Below the pieces are notes generated by a model. The model ran no database searches, had not been told where the DNA came from, and worked only from the letters and a program-made list of their open reading frames with translations. The translations under genes and the position numbers were made by a program. From Actinomycetes bacterium (lineage in GTDB: Bacteria; Actinomycetota; Coriobacteriia; Coriobacteriales; Eggerthellaceae): DNA of 64,000 bases. The stretch spans positions 51,588 through 115,587 of the forward strand of contig JAEZDJ010000060.1 in NCBI GenBank assembly GCA_023429565.1, written 5' to 3'. How positions within the stretch are numbered: position 1 is the first letter of the stretch; the number at the start of each line of letters is the position of its first letter. Below, one piece after another: positions 34,260-43,446 of this stretch.

Positions 34260-35558
34260 TTACCGAACCGCTTCAAATCCGCGATCAAGGTCCGCAATAA
34301 TGTCATCGATGTGCTCAGTGCCGATTGACAGCCGGATGGTGTTAGGTTTAACGCCCTGATCGAGGAGTTCTTCGTCAGAGAGCTGCGAATGGGTCGTGGA
34401 AGCGGGATGTATGACAAGGGATTTCACATCCGCCACATTCGCAAGCAACGAGAACAGCTCCAAGTTGTCTATGAATCTCTGAGCTGTCTCGGCGTCCCCT
34501 TTGATCTCAAAGGTAAAGATCGAACCTCCTCCTCGAGGAAAATACCTGTCATAGAGCTCCTTGGACGAGCTGTCCGGCAAAGAGGGGTGGTTGACGTGTT
34601 CAACCTGGGGATGGGCGGACAGGTAGTCGACGACCTTGAGCGCGTTTTCCACATGGCGCTCAACCCGCAATGACAGCGTTTCGAGTCCCTGAAGGAAGAT
34701 GAAGGCATGAACGGGCGCCAAGGTCGCTCCCGTGTCGCGCAAGAGAACGGCACGGATTCGGGTGACGAACGCCGCGGCGCCGACGTCTTTGACAAAGCTG
34801 ATGCCATGATAGCTGGGATCAGGATTAACCAGCAGCGGGAACTTCCCCGATGCCGCCCAATCGAAGGTCCCTCCATCAACGATGACTCCTCCCACGGCGG
34901 TGCCGTGCCCTCCGATGAACTTGGTGGCGGAATGAACCACGACGTCCGCCCCGTATTCAAGGGGACGCACCAGATAGGGCGTGGCAAAGGTGCTGTCGAC
35001 TATCAGGGGGATCCCGTGCGCGTGGGCTGTCTGGGCGACCGCCTCGATGTCGATGACGTTTGAGTTGGGATTGCCGAGCGTCTCGATGAAGATCGCCTTG
35101 GTGTTGTCCTTGATGGCCTCCTCAAAGGAGCCATCCACCTCAGGATCGACGAAGGTGGTCGAGATTCCATAGGTGGGAAGCGTGTGTTCCAGAAGATTGT
35201 AGGTGCCGCCGTAGATGGTCTTCGAGGCAACGATGTGATCTCCTGCTTGGGCCAAGTTCAGGAGAGAGTAGGTTATGGCTGCAGCGCCGGAAGCCGTCGC
35301 CAAAGCGGCGACTCCCCCTTCAAGGGCGGCAATGCGCTTCTCGAAAACGTCTTGGGTTGAGTTGGTCAGGCGTCCATAGATGTTTCCAGCGTCTCGCAAC
35401 CCGAAACGGTCGGCCGCATGTTGCGAGTCGCGGAAGACGTACGAGGTCGTCTGATAGATGGGCACGGCCCGGGCGTCTGTCGCGGGGTCCGCCTCCTCCT
35501 GTCCAACATGGAGCTGAAGCGTTTCAAAATGATATCCCTGATTGATAAAGTCTGGCAT
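34260..35558 (-). CDS. metY: O-acetylhomoserine sulfhydrylase / aminocarboxypropyltransferase
   Basis: 432 aa. ATG at 35558 with GAGAGGAA upstream. Cys/Met-metabolism PLP family: the Schiff-base Lys213 is in HSATKFIGGHG; the N-terminus FETLQLHVGQEEADPATDAR and length near 430 fit MetY rather than the shorter MetB/MetC. It makes homocysteine from O-acetylhomoserine and sulfide. The long leader with a short Met/Cys-containing ORF and an intrinsic terminator (35618-35645) indicates attenuation control. Confidence 0.92.
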   Translation of the reverse strand: MPDFINQGYHFETLQLHVGQEEADPATDARAVPIYQTTSYVFRDSQHAADRFGLRDAGNIYGRLTNSTQDVFEKRIAALEGGVAALATASGAAAITYSLLNLAQAGDHIVASKTIYGGTYNLLEHTLPTYGISTTFVDPEVDGSFEEAIKDNTKAIFIETLGNPNSNVIDIEAVAQTAHAHGIPLIVDSTFATPYLVRPLEYGADVVVHSATKFIGGHGTAVGGVIVDGGTFDWAASGKFPLLVNPDPSYHGISFVKDVGAAAFVTRIRAVLLRDTGATLAPVHAFIFLQGLETLSLRVERHVENALKVVDYLSAHPQVEHVNHPSLPDSSSKELYDRYFPRGGGSIFTFEIKGDAETAQRFIDNLELFSLLANVADVKSLVIHPASTTHSQLSDEELLDQGVKPNTIRLSIGTEHIDDIIADLDRGFEAVR

Positions 35559-35617
35559 GATCGTTCCTCTCGTGATTTGCTGTCAATGGCGTGTTGAACC
35601 CTGCTCCCTGCCGCAAC

Positions 35618-35645
35618 AAAAAAAGGCAGGAAGTGTCTTCCTGCC
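35618..35645 (-). terminator. Intrinsic terminator in the metY leader (attenuator)
   Basis: On the minus strand GGCAGGAAG and CTTCCTGCC form a perfect 9-bp stem with a 3-base loop followed by seven T. It lies between the leader ORF stop (35673) and the metY start (35558), so it would stop transcription before metY unless antitermination occurs. Confidence 0.85.
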
Positions 35646-35672
35646 CAAGCATGAAAAAGATAGGAGCGTGCC

Positions 35673-35810
35673 CTATGCCTGCTCGGCGGAAGACGGTGTT
35701 GGCATCCAACCTGCGAAGGACGCCTCTGAAGGCATACACATTCGGGCAAAGCCGCATTGCGCGCTCATGCGCAATTCCCGAACCGCCTGTGTCGCACGGT
35801 AATTCTCCAT
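35673..35810 (-). CDS. Possible leader peptide of metY (45 aa)
   Basis: ATG at 35810 has GAGAGGTGA upstream. It encodes 45 residues with Met at 1, 15, 24, 26 and 36 and Cys at 19 and 25 (the middle reads ...RMSAQCGFARMCMP...). It ends 27 bases before the attenuator hairpin. Nested arms TTCGGG/CCCGAA and ATTGCGC/GCGCAAT within the ORF show that this RNA can also fold, so it might be an RNA element with the ORF by chance. Translation coupled to Met or Cys supply is the working idea. Confidence 0.45.
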   Translation of the reverse strand: MENYRATQAVRELRMSAQCGFARMCMPSEASFAGWMPTPSSAEQA

Positions 35811-35910
35811 GGAGTCACCTCTCGCCTTGTCCTTGGGCAGAGGCTTTGCGTCCCTCTGCTTGACTGATGGTATGGTACCGAAGCCACCCAAGCGGCACAA
35901 GAGTTTCGCT

Positions 35911-35955
35911 TATACGGATTACCGTCGTATAGATATCGCTTAATCTTATAATCAA
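35911..35955 (-). promoter_or_regulatory. metY promoter with overlapping inverted repeat
   Basis: On the minus strand TTGATT (35950-35955), an 18-base spacer and TATACG (35926-35931) form a plausible promoter. An imperfect inverted repeat TATACGG/CCGTcGTATA (35911-35931) covers the -10 box and could be an operator. Confidence 0.5.
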
Positions 35956-36039
35956 ACTAAAGCTTTGATAGATAGCTGACACCGTGGTACTAGGAAACCC
36001 AGATGCCTCCTTTCACCCAGAGTCACCATGAGAATGAAA

Positions 36040-36073
36040 CAGGCCGGATATGCCTCGAGGCATATCCGGCCTG
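36040..36073 (-). terminator. Palindromic terminator after tRNA-Pro
   Basis: A 34-base perfect palindrome centred on TCGA (arms begin CAGGCCGGATATGCC). On the minus strand TTTCATTC follows; on the plus strand TATGTTTTG follows. It lies 10 bases beyond the tRNA-Pro 3' end. Confidence 0.8.
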
Positions 36074-36082
36074 TATGTTTTG

Positions 36083-36159
<77 letters not shown>

Positions 36160-36276
36160 TTAGGCCTGCTTGAATGTTCAAAGCTTCCCAAGCAGCGTTG
36201 ATTATATTAACCGTAAGTCAGCGCGTTTGCAAGGTGTAATTTCGTCTTCGGCAAAGGATGGCCTCCTGATTTGAAT

Positions 36277-37545
36277 TCAGTCTCGAACTTGAGCCGCATC
36301 TCTCTGGCTTTCCGAGGTCTTTGCGGCCAGAAGCTGCAGAGCGCGGTCCAAGATGACATCCGCCAGACGTTCCTTGGACATGGCGGGAAGCTCGTCCGCC
36401 CCTTCAGCCAAGACGAAGCATGCCTCGTTGTCGTCAGAGCCAAACGTGCGATCTTCGCCCACCTGATTGCCAACGATGAAGTCGGCGTGCTTCGACGTCA
36501 ATTTCTTCTGCGCGTTCTCCACAACATCGTCCGTCTCGGCCGCAAAGCCAACCACAACCTGATCGAAACGCTTGCGTGCGCCGAGCGTGCTGAGTATGTC
36601 GGGGTTCTCGACAAGCTCTATCGAGTCAAGCGATGCGTCGTCGCAGCCCTTTTTCAGCTTGCGGCCCGCAGCCTGCTTGGGCCTCATGTCGGCCACCGCC
36701 GCAGCGAACAGGGAAATGTCAACGGCTGGAAAGACATCCTCGGCTGCCGCCATCATGTCAAGGGCGGTATTCACCGCAATCAGGCTGACGCCCTCCGGCA
36801 CAGGCAAGGACACCGGCCCCGAGACGAGGGTCACCTCGGCGCCACGACGGGCCGCTGCACGTGCAAGCGCGTAGCCCATCTTGCCCGAGGAACGGTTCGA
36901 AAGATAACGCACCGGATCAATCGGTTCCACCGTGGGGCCGGCGGTGACCATGACGCGTCGGCCTGCAAGATCACGCTTCACGCCCAGTTCTTCAAGGGTT
37001 GCCGCCACGATGTCCTCGACGTCGGCAAGCCGTCCACGCCCAATGTCTCCGCAAGCCAAATAGCCATCTCCCGCATCGACGATGCGGGCTCCTCGAATAT
37101 GCAATTTGCCAATGTTGTATCGCGTTGCGGCGTTCTCGTACATATTCACGTTCATGGCTGGCGCGATGACCAAGGGCGCCGTGGTTGCCAAAGCCGTGGT
37201 CGTCAAAAGATCGTCGGCGATTCCGTTCGCAATCTTAGCGATGACGTTTGCCGTGCAAGGGGCTATGAGAAACGCATCCGCCTCCTGGGCGAGCGAAATG
37301 TGATGGATGGGGTCTGAAGGGCTGTCAAAGAGTCCCACGGCCACCGGTTCCCGCGTGAGGGCACGGAACGTCGTCGCCCCAACGAACTCGGTTGCATGCT
37401 CGGTCATGACGACCTTCACGCGAATGCCAGCCTTTTGAAGAGCCCGTACAATCTCGCATGATTTATAGGCCGCGATGCAACCGGTCACTCCCACGAGCAC
37501 GCAGGGTTGGTCGGCAGTGGCTTGTTCAGGGACGGAATCACTCAT
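36277..37545 (-). CDS. coaBC: Bifunctional phosphopantothenoylcysteine decarboxylase / phosphopantothenate-cysteine ligase
   Basis: 422 aa. ATG at 37545 overlaps the hemH stop by 8 bases and has GAGGAGG upstream. The N-terminal half is the flavoprotein decarboxylase CoaC (LVGVTGCIAAYKSCEIVRAL; the NMYENAAT and HIRGARIVDAGDGYLACGDIGRGR segments). The C-terminal half is CoaB (RVMVTAGPTVEPIDPVRYLSNRSSGKMG). It joins Cys to 4'-phosphopantothenate and decarboxylates the product, on the way to coenzyme A. The kinase coaX of the same pathway lies about 10 kb away. Confidence 0.93.
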   Translation of the reverse strand: MSDSVPEQATADQPCVLVGVTGCIAAYKSCEIVRALQKAGIRVKVVMTEHATEFVGATTFRALTREPVAVGLFDSPSDPIHHISLAQEADAFLIAPCTANVIAKIANGIADDLLTTTALATTAPLVIAPAMNVNMYENAATRYNIGKLHIRGARIVDAGDGYLACGDIGRGRLADVEDIVAATLEELGVKRDLAGRRVMVTAGPTVEPIDPVRYLSNRSSGKMGYALARAAARRGAEVTLVSGPVSLPVPEGVSLIAVNTALDMMAAAEDVFPAVDISLFAAAVADMRPKQAAGRKLKKGCDDASLDSIELVENPDILSTLGARKRFDQVVVGFAAETDDVVENAQKKLTSKHADFIVGNQVGEDRTFGSDDNEACFVLAEGADELPAMSKERLADVILDRALQLLAAKTSESQRDAAQVRD

Positions 37546-38560
37546 TGCAATCCTCCTCGAGGTAGGGCCGAAGGACGTCGGACAATACCTTGACGTGAGC
37601 GCGGCTTCGATCAAGGCAGGGAACGTAGACGAAATTCTCCTCAATCGGCTCGCGACCACGATCACGTATTTCATTGAAGTAATACGGCTTGAGCTCATGC
37701 CCTATGTCATAGAGGGTTTCCAGGCAATCGACCGCAAATCCTGGGCAGATGAGGAACACGCGGCCCACGTCCGCTTCGGCCCATCGGGAAAGGACATCCT
37801 TCGTATAGGGGGAGAGCCAGTCCCGGGCCTTGTCGAACCGGCAGTGATAGCCGATTGTCCAGCGGCTGCGCTCAATCCCCAACTCCCCTGCCACCTGCAA
37901 GCTCGACGAACCGGCCTGCAGCTCATACGTGTCGCCCGCCTCTATGTCCTTGAGCGGGATCGAATGAAACGAAAACAGCACCTTGTCGGTAGAATCGACG
38001 TCGAATCCCGCATGGAGAAGAGAGGATGCGAGCGCCTTGACATAGGTCGGGTCACCGTGATAATTTTCCACGAAGTCACAGGGGACGTCCCAATGCGCCT
38101 TCTCCAATTCGCGGCCAACGCTGTCAGAAACCGACCCCGTGGTCGACAGTGCGCTTTGAGGGTACAGGGGCAGAACGATGAGCCGATCGCATCCCGCCTC
38201 TTTCAGCTCGCGCACAGCCTTTCGGATCGACGGCTCGCTATAGCTCATTCCACAGGCGACGACCACATTGCGCCCCTCTTGCTCGAATACCCCCGACAGG
38301 CCCGAGACAAGCTTCTCATGAGCAACCGCAAAGGGCGAGCCCTCTTCTGACCAGATGGCTTTGTATTTTTCTGCAGAGACTTTCCCGCGACGCGGGAGAA
38401 TGCAGAGATGCAGGATGAGCCACCATCCCACGCGATTCATGGGCGCAATACGTCTGTCCATGAGAAATTTTGCGAGATACTTCCGCACTGCCTGCGGCCG
38501 AGGCGCAGCTGGCGTGCCCGTATTGACGAGCAGAATCCCGCAACGTTGTGCCGCTTGCAC
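37538..38560 (-). CDS. hemH: Ferrochelatase (coproporphyrin III type likely)
   Basis: 340 aa. GTG start at 38560 with AAGGTGATC upstream. The family motifs are GILLVNTGTP at the N-terminus, the metal-ligand region VLFSFHSIPLK with the catalytic His, and YHCRFDKARDWLSPYT near the C-terminal half. In monoderm actinobacteria the enzyme inserts iron into coproporphyrin III (CpfC); that detail is family knowledge. No other haem genes are in the window. Confidence 0.9.
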   Translation of the reverse strand: MQAAQRCGILLVNTGTPAAPRPQAVRKYLAKFLMDRRIAPMNRVGWWLILHLCILPRRGKVSAEKYKAIWSEEGSPFAVAHEKLVSGLSGVFEQEGRNVVVACGMSYSEPSIRKAVRELKEAGCDRLIVLPLYPQSALSTTGSVSDSVGRELEKAHWDVPCDFVENYHGDPTYVKALASSLLHAGFDVDSTDKVLFSFHSIPLKDIEAGDTYELQAGSSSLQVAGELGIERSRWTIGYHCRFDKARDWLSPYTKDVLSRWAEADVGRVFLICPGFAVDCLETLYDIGHELKPYYFNEIRDRGREPIEENFVYVPCLDRSRAHVKVLSDVLRPYLEEDCNE

Positions 38561-38761
38561 GCTGCGATCACCTTCCTAAAATGCCGTTTGACCATCCTTT
38601 GGGAGCACATGCCCTCAAAGGGATTGGCTTTAGTTTAGCCCATCGGCCCTTCGAAGACCGAGAGGATGAAAAAACAACCCGAAACGGGCGATGCCGGCGC
38701 ATGCAAACCAACCATTCGCAATGTGCCCAGCGTCGATTCCGCAGAAATCGAACTACCTGAT

Positions 38762-39802
38762 TCACTCTCGCAATCCAGGACGCACAGCCCCCTCCAAAAG
38801 AGAGAACACCTCCTCGCCGGCGGCTGTGCGGCCGGTGCTGCGCGAGGCGAGCCCGTCAAGCGCTCCTTGCAAGTCACGGGGAACGTTGTCGACGAAATGA
38901 AGACCCTCTCCCGTGGCGGGATGGGTGAACGATATCTGAAAGGAATGGAGGAATTGCCGCTGCAGCCCAAGGCTTGCGGTTGGGCTCTTTGGCGCACCCG
39001 AGGTATAGGTCGGGTCGCCCACGAGCGGGTGCTTTGCATATTCCATATGCACCCGTATCTGATGGGTCCTGCCGGTGAATAGCTTGCAGTCTATCAGCGT
39101 GAATCCTTCGTCCTGGGCACCAGCCTCAAACCGCTCAAGCACACGAAAGGTCGTGACGGCATCTCGCGCAGACGGGGTATCCCGTATCGCCATGCGCGTG
39201 CGGTCTTTTTCAGAACGCGCTATAGGCGCATCGACCATGCCGGTGTCGTGCACGATGGTTCCGTGGACCAAGGCCAGGTAGCGCCTATCAACCACGCGGG
39301 CCCGAATGGCCTCCATGAGGGCATGGCCGACCTCGTCGGTCTTTGCAGCCAGCATGAGGCCGCTTGTGTCACGGTCGAGACGGTGCACGATGCCCAGACG
39401 GTCACAGTCGCCTTGCACGTCGCACAGATTCGCCGCCCCGCAATGATAGATGAGTGCATTGACCAACGTGCCGTCGAAATGATCCACTGATGGATGGCAG
39501 ACGAGGCCCACCTGCTTCGAAAGAACCAGCAGACTCTCGTCTTCAAAGCGCACATCCAAGTCGATAGGCTGTCCGATGAGAGCCGTGGGGACCGCTTCGT
39601 CCTGCACTTCATAGACGACGGTGTCTCCCGTGGTGACGGCATATTTCTTCGCAACCGTCCGGCCATTCACGAAGACGGCTCCATCCTCGATGGCATGCGC
39701 CGCAACGCTGCGGCTTGCATACAGACCCCGTTCCGCCATGAGCACATCAAGCCGGGAGCCTTCGTCGGACGGTCCGACGCCATACGAGAGAGACCTGCCC
39801 AT
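38762..39802 (-). CDS. rluD: RluA/RluD-family 23S rRNA pseudouridine synthase
   Basis: 346 aa. The ATG shares one base with the lspA stop. An N-terminal S4 RNA-binding domain (RLDVLMAERGLYASRSVAAHAI) is followed by the synthase core with the catalytic motif HRLDRDTSGLMLAAKT. LFTGRTHQIRVHMEYAKHPL completes the active site. The lspA-rluD order is common in actinobacteria and Firmicutes. The exact target uridines are inferred from family. The C-terminal tail of about 35 residues is extra. Confidence 0.88.
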   Translation of the reverse strand: MGRSLSYGVGPSDEGSRLDVLMAERGLYASRSVAAHAIEDGAVFVNGRTVAKKYAVTTGDTVVYEVQDEAVPTALIGQPIDLDVRFEDESLLVLSKQVGLVCHPSVDHFDGTLVNALIYHCGAANLCDVQGDCDRLGIVHRLDRDTSGLMLAAKTDEVGHALMEAIRARVVDRRYLALVHGTIVHDTGMVDAPIARSEKDRTRMAIRDTPSARDAVTTFRVLERFEAGAQDEGFTLIDCKLFTGRTHQIRVHMEYAKHPLVGDPTYTSGAPKSPTASLGLQRQFLHSFQISFTHPATGEGLHFVDNVPRDLQGALDGLASRSTGRTAAGEEVFSLLEGAVRPGLRE

Positions 39803-40401
39803 CAGCTCTTCGACCCCTCTTCGCCCGACGGCTCCTCTCCAGGAGAAGTCTCACGGCCCTCATGCTTCCAGGCAATCATGAGGGAGAGGGCAAAAATAAT
39901 GAATCCACAGGTGACCCCGATATCAGCCACGTTGAAAACAGGGAAGTCCATGAACGTGAGGTCGATGAAGTCGACGACGTAGCCCTGCATGAAGCGATCG
40001 AGGGCATTCCCAATTCCGCCGGCCACCACCAAGGAGAGCCCAATGGCTTGGCCGAGGTTTGCCTGCGGAGCGAAGGCAAACAGATACACGGCCAAGGCTA
40101 TGCACACCGCCAAAGACAGGAAAGCAAGCACAGTGGTCGCGTCGCCGAACATTCCCCAGGCCGCCCCCGTGTTGTGAATCAGCCGCAAACGGAACAAGCC
40201 CAAAAAGGGTCCCGCAATACTGTCGCCAGGCGCATGGGGGCCGTCGAGGAGCCGCTTGGTCACGTAGTCCAAGACGACCCAGACCACCGTGACAACGGCA
40301 AACACAACTGCATTTCGCCCCCGATGGGACGAGGGACGGCACACGGACCCCTCATGATCTTCCACTTGCAAGGTTTCGCCCCTGCCAGATCTGTCTGCCA
40401 T
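39802..40401 (-). CDS. lspA: Prolipoprotein signal peptidase
   Basis: 199 aa. ATG at 40401, 5 bases after the ileS stop. A polar N-terminal tail of about 28 residues precedes four membrane segments. The two catalytic aspartates are in GNALDRFMQGYVVDFID and FNVADIGVTCG, and HNTGAAWG is the third conserved motif. It cleaves the signal peptide of lipoproteins such as those at 560, 4983 and 33218. A Ser/Glu-rich C-terminal tail is unusual. Confidence 0.92.
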   Translation of the reverse strand: MADRSGRGETLQVEDHEGSVCRPSSHRGRNAVVFAVVTVVWVVLDYVTKRLLDGPHAPGDSIAGPFLGLFRLRLIHNTGAAWGMFGDATTVLAFLSLAVCIALAVYLFAFAPQANLGQAIGLSLVVAGGIGNALDRFMQGYVVDFIDLTFMDFPVFNVADIGVTCGFIIFALSLMIAWKHEGRETSPGEEPSGEEGSKS

Positions 40402-40406
40402 ATGCC

Positions 40407-43253
40407 CTACTCGTCCACGAATCCTGCGGCGTCCAAAACATCGCCACAACGTTTGCACACCTGAGGATGGTTCGGGTTGCCGCCAAGCTCGCGGTAGTTC
40501 CAACACCGCGGGCATTTTTCTCCGTCTGCCACGGCAATCGAGACCTCCAGAGCATCGCCTTCCTCAAAGGTCACCGATGAGACGATGAACAGCTCCTCGT
40601 ACACTTCATGACCATAGCGGGCTATCACGTCGAGGACATCGCGCGGAGCCTTCACCGACACGGCAGCCTCTTGGCTTTTGTTGACGACCTTCTCGCTGCG
40701 TGCGTTTTCGAGCGCCTTCGTCACAACCTCGCGAACGCTCAGAACGATGTTGAAATCGTCCGTTATCCGCAATCCCTCGGATACGGGAACCGCTGGCAAG
40801 AAATCGGACGCTTCGGGCCAGCCGGCAAGCTGCACGCTCGAAGGACGCCCAGCGCGGTCGCGAATGGCATGCGGATAATGCTCCCACACCTCATCGGTGG
40901 TAAACGAGAGAACTGGCGACAACACGCGCACGAGCACCTCGAGAACGTTCATGAGCACGGTCTGGACGGCGCGACGACGGGGAGAGTCCAACGCCTCAGA
41001 ATACAGGCGGTCCTTCGTCGCATCCATGTACACGGCCGACAGGTCGTTGACGATGTAGTCATACACCGCCCGATAGACATAATGGAACCGATAGCCATCA
41101 TAAGACGCGTTCACGTCGTCGAGAAGACGCTGGGTGCGGACAAGCGCCCATTGGTCCAGAGGCTCAAGGGAGTCCCAGTCGCTCACGAGATCGCGCTCGT
41201 CATCGAAATCGTCCAAGCTGCCCAGCAGAAAGCGGAACGTGTTGCGGATGCGGCGATAGGCCTCAGACATGCGCTGGAGTATCTCGTCGGATATGCTCAC
41301 ATCCTGGGAATAATCGACGCTGGCGACCCACAGACGCAGAACGTCAGCTCCGCTCTTCTTCATGACATCGGCAGGATCGACGCCGTTCCCAAGCGATTTC
41401 GACATTTTGCGGCCCTCGCCGTCGACCGTGAACCCGCAGTGCATGACCGACTTGTAAGGAGGGACGCCATAAGCTCCAATGCTCGTCAGCAAGGATGACT
41501 GGAACCAGCCACGATGCTGGTCAGATCCTTCCAGATACATGTCGGCAGGAAAGCGGAGGCCCTCATCGCCGCGATGTTTGAGGACGCTCGTGTGGGACAC
41601 CCCGCTCTCCCACCATACATCGAGGATATCGGTTTCGGGAACGAGCTCCACGCTTCCGCACTTCTCGCATTTGACATCGCGGGGAAGGTATTCGGAAGGA
41701 TTGCGCGTAAACCACGCGTCAGCCCCCTCGCGCTCAAAGAGGTCGATCACCGCGTCGAACGTCTCTTCGGTGGCGACGGTCGTTCCGCATTTTGCACACT
41801 TGAACACCGGGATGGGAACGCCCCACGAACGTTGGCGGGAGATGCACCAGTCGGGACGGTCGGCAACCATGGAACCGATGCGATTTTTCGCCCATGCCGG
41901 CACCCATGCAACCCCGCTGTCGATGGATTCGAGGGCCTTGTTCCGCAGACCGTTTTCCTCCATGCTCACAAACCACTGGTCCGTGGCGCGGAAGATGACG
42001 GGATTGTGGCAGCGCCAGCAATGCGGATAGCTGTGCGTGATCGTCTGTTCCGCCACCAGCATGTCGCGCTCGCGCAGCCATTCGATGATGAGAGGATTCG
42101 CCTCGTCTATGTCCATTCCGGCAAAGGGGCCGGCCTCGTCGGTGAACACGCCATTGTCGTCAACGGGCATGAGCAACGGTATATCGAACTCAAGTCCCAC
42201 CAGATAGTCGTCCTGGCCATGGCCGGGAGCCGTGTGCACCGCTCCCGTTCCCGTGTCGAGCGTGACGTGATCGCCATAGATGACCGTTCCCTTGAGATCT
42301 TGACGTATGGGACAAGTGTAGGAAAGCCCGCACAGCTCCCTTCCCTTGAGAGACACGGGGCTGCCAGAAAAGTCCTCCACGAGGCCATAGTCTTCCCATT
42401 CGGCGATAGCCGCCACTTTTTCCACCAGGGCTTGGGCCATGATGAGGTTCGAGCCGGCGGCGCGCACCATGACATAGTCGGCGTCAGGAGCAAGGCTCAC
42501 GGCCGTGTTCGCAGGCAGCGTCCAGGGCGTCGTCGTCCAGATGAGAAGATGGGCGTCGCCGGACGCTCCCGCAGCCTCAAACACTCCGGGCATGCGGTCC
42601 ATCTTGAACTTCACGAAAATGGAGGGCGACTCTTCGTCGGAATATTCTATTTCCGCCTCGGCCAGAGCGGTGTGACAGTGCTTGCACCAATGGATCGGCT
42701 TGCGGCCTCGATAGATCGATCCGCTGAGGTACATGGCCTTGAACACCTCGACGTTGCCAGCCTCGTAATCGGGCGTGAACGTAAGATAGGGATGTTCCCA
42801 GTCGGCATTGACACCCAAGCGCTTGAAGCCTTCGCGCTGAATATTGACGTATTTCTCAGCCCACTCGCGGCATAGACGCCGAAGCGTCGGCTGGTCTATC
42901 TTCGCCATCTTCTCGGGACCAAGCGTCTTCTCGACCATGTGCTCGATCGGCTGTCCATGGCAGTCCCACCCCGGTATATAGGGAGTGAAGAAACCGCGCT
43001 GGGCGTGGCTCTTGATGACAAAGTCCTTGAGGATTTTGTTGAAGGCATGCCCTATATGGATAGGCCCGTTCGCGTACGGCGGACCGTCATGCAACACGAA
43101 GGGTTCGCCGTCCTTGTTCTTTTCGAGCACGCGCTCGTAGAGGTGCTCGTTCTCCCACTTCGCCAACCGCTTTGGTTCGTTCTCAGGCAGATTCGCCCGC
43201 ATAGCGAAATCGGTGCGCGGCAGATTCATCGTCTCTTTGTAGGTGTTCGCCAC
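40407..43253 (-). CDS. ileS: Isoleucyl-tRNA synthetase
   Basis: 948 aa. GTG start at 43253 with AGGAAAGG ten bases upstream. HIGH motif PIHIGHAF near residue 65, KMSKS motif KMSKSLGNGVDP near 600, and a C-terminal zinc domain (CPRCWNYRELGG ... CKRCG). Class I synthetase with an editing domain. The three genes ileS-lspA-rluD overlap or nearly touch. A palindromic -10 region (TATACT within CCTATACTATACAGG) lies about 50 bases upstream; no T-box leader is seen. Confidence 0.95.
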   Translation of the reverse strand: MANTYKETMNLPRTDFAMRANLPENEPKRLAKWENEHLYERVLEKNKDGEPFVLHDGPPYANGPIHIGHAFNKILKDFVIKSHAQRGFFTPYIPGWDCHGQPIEHMVEKTLGPEKMAKIDQPTLRRLCREWAEKYVNIQREGFKRLGVNADWEHPYLTFTPDYEAGNVEVFKAMYLSGSIYRGRKPIHWCKHCHTALAEAEIEYSDEESPSIFVKFKMDRMPGVFEAAGASGDAHLLIWTTTPWTLPANTAVSLAPDADYVMVRAAGSNLIMAQALVEKVAAIAEWEDYGLVEDFSGSPVSLKGRELCGLSYTCPIRQDLKGTVIYGDHVTLDTGTGAVHTAPGHGQDDYLVGLEFDIPLLMPVDDNGVFTDEAGPFAGMDIDEANPLIIEWLRERDMLVAEQTITHSYPHCWRCHNPVIFRATDQWFVSMEENGLRNKALESIDSGVAWVPAWAKNRIGSMVADRPDWCISRQRSWGVPIPVFKCAKCGTTVATEETFDAVIDLFEREGADAWFTRNPSEYLPRDVKCEKCGSVELVPETDILDVWWESGVSHTSVLKHRGDEGLRFPADMYLEGSDQHRGWFQSSLLTSIGAYGVPPYKSVMHCGFTVDGEGRKMSKSLGNGVDPADVMKKSGADVLRLWVASVDYSQDVSISDEILQRMSEAYRRIRNTFRFLLGSLDDFDDERDLVSDWDSLEPLDQWALVRTQRLLDDVNASYDGYRFHYVYRAVYDYIVNDLSAVYMDATKDRLYSEALDSPRRRAVQTVLMNVLEVLVRVLSPVLSFTTDEVWEHYPHAIRDRAGRPSSVQLAGWPEASDFLPAVPVSEGLRITDDFNIVLSVREVVTKALENARSEKVVNKSQEAAVSVKAPRDVLDVIARYGHEVYEELFIVSSVTFEEGDALEVSIAVADGEKCPRCWNYRELGGNPNHPQVCKRCGDVLDAAGFVDE

Positions 43254-43446
43254 GGATGCCGTACCTTTCCTTGCCGTTTCGTTCGTGTGGTGCCGTTCGC
43301 TTCAAACCTGTATAGTATAGGCGAACATACGCCGCATCTCGCTGGTCTGCCGTCACTTTTCAGAATTGCGACACAGGCACCCCCGAAAGAATGGGTATAC
43401 TTCACGTAGTGACACAGCATGCGAGACAAAGAGAGAAGGACCACCC

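Noticed and set aside
35839..35858. On the minus strand a GGGACGCAAAGCC stretch in the metY leader resembles one half of the c-di-GMP-I (GEMM-I) riboswitch.
   Set aside because: The other conserved half (CACGCACAGGGCAAACC) is not found upstream, and the stretch can be explained as a 6-bp hairpin (CAGAGG/CCTCTG). An Infernal search would settle it.
43254..43446. Looked for a T-box leader before ileS.
   Set aside because: No AGGGTGGNACCGCG-type antiterminator or tRNA-binding bulge and no terminator were seen in the short leader.
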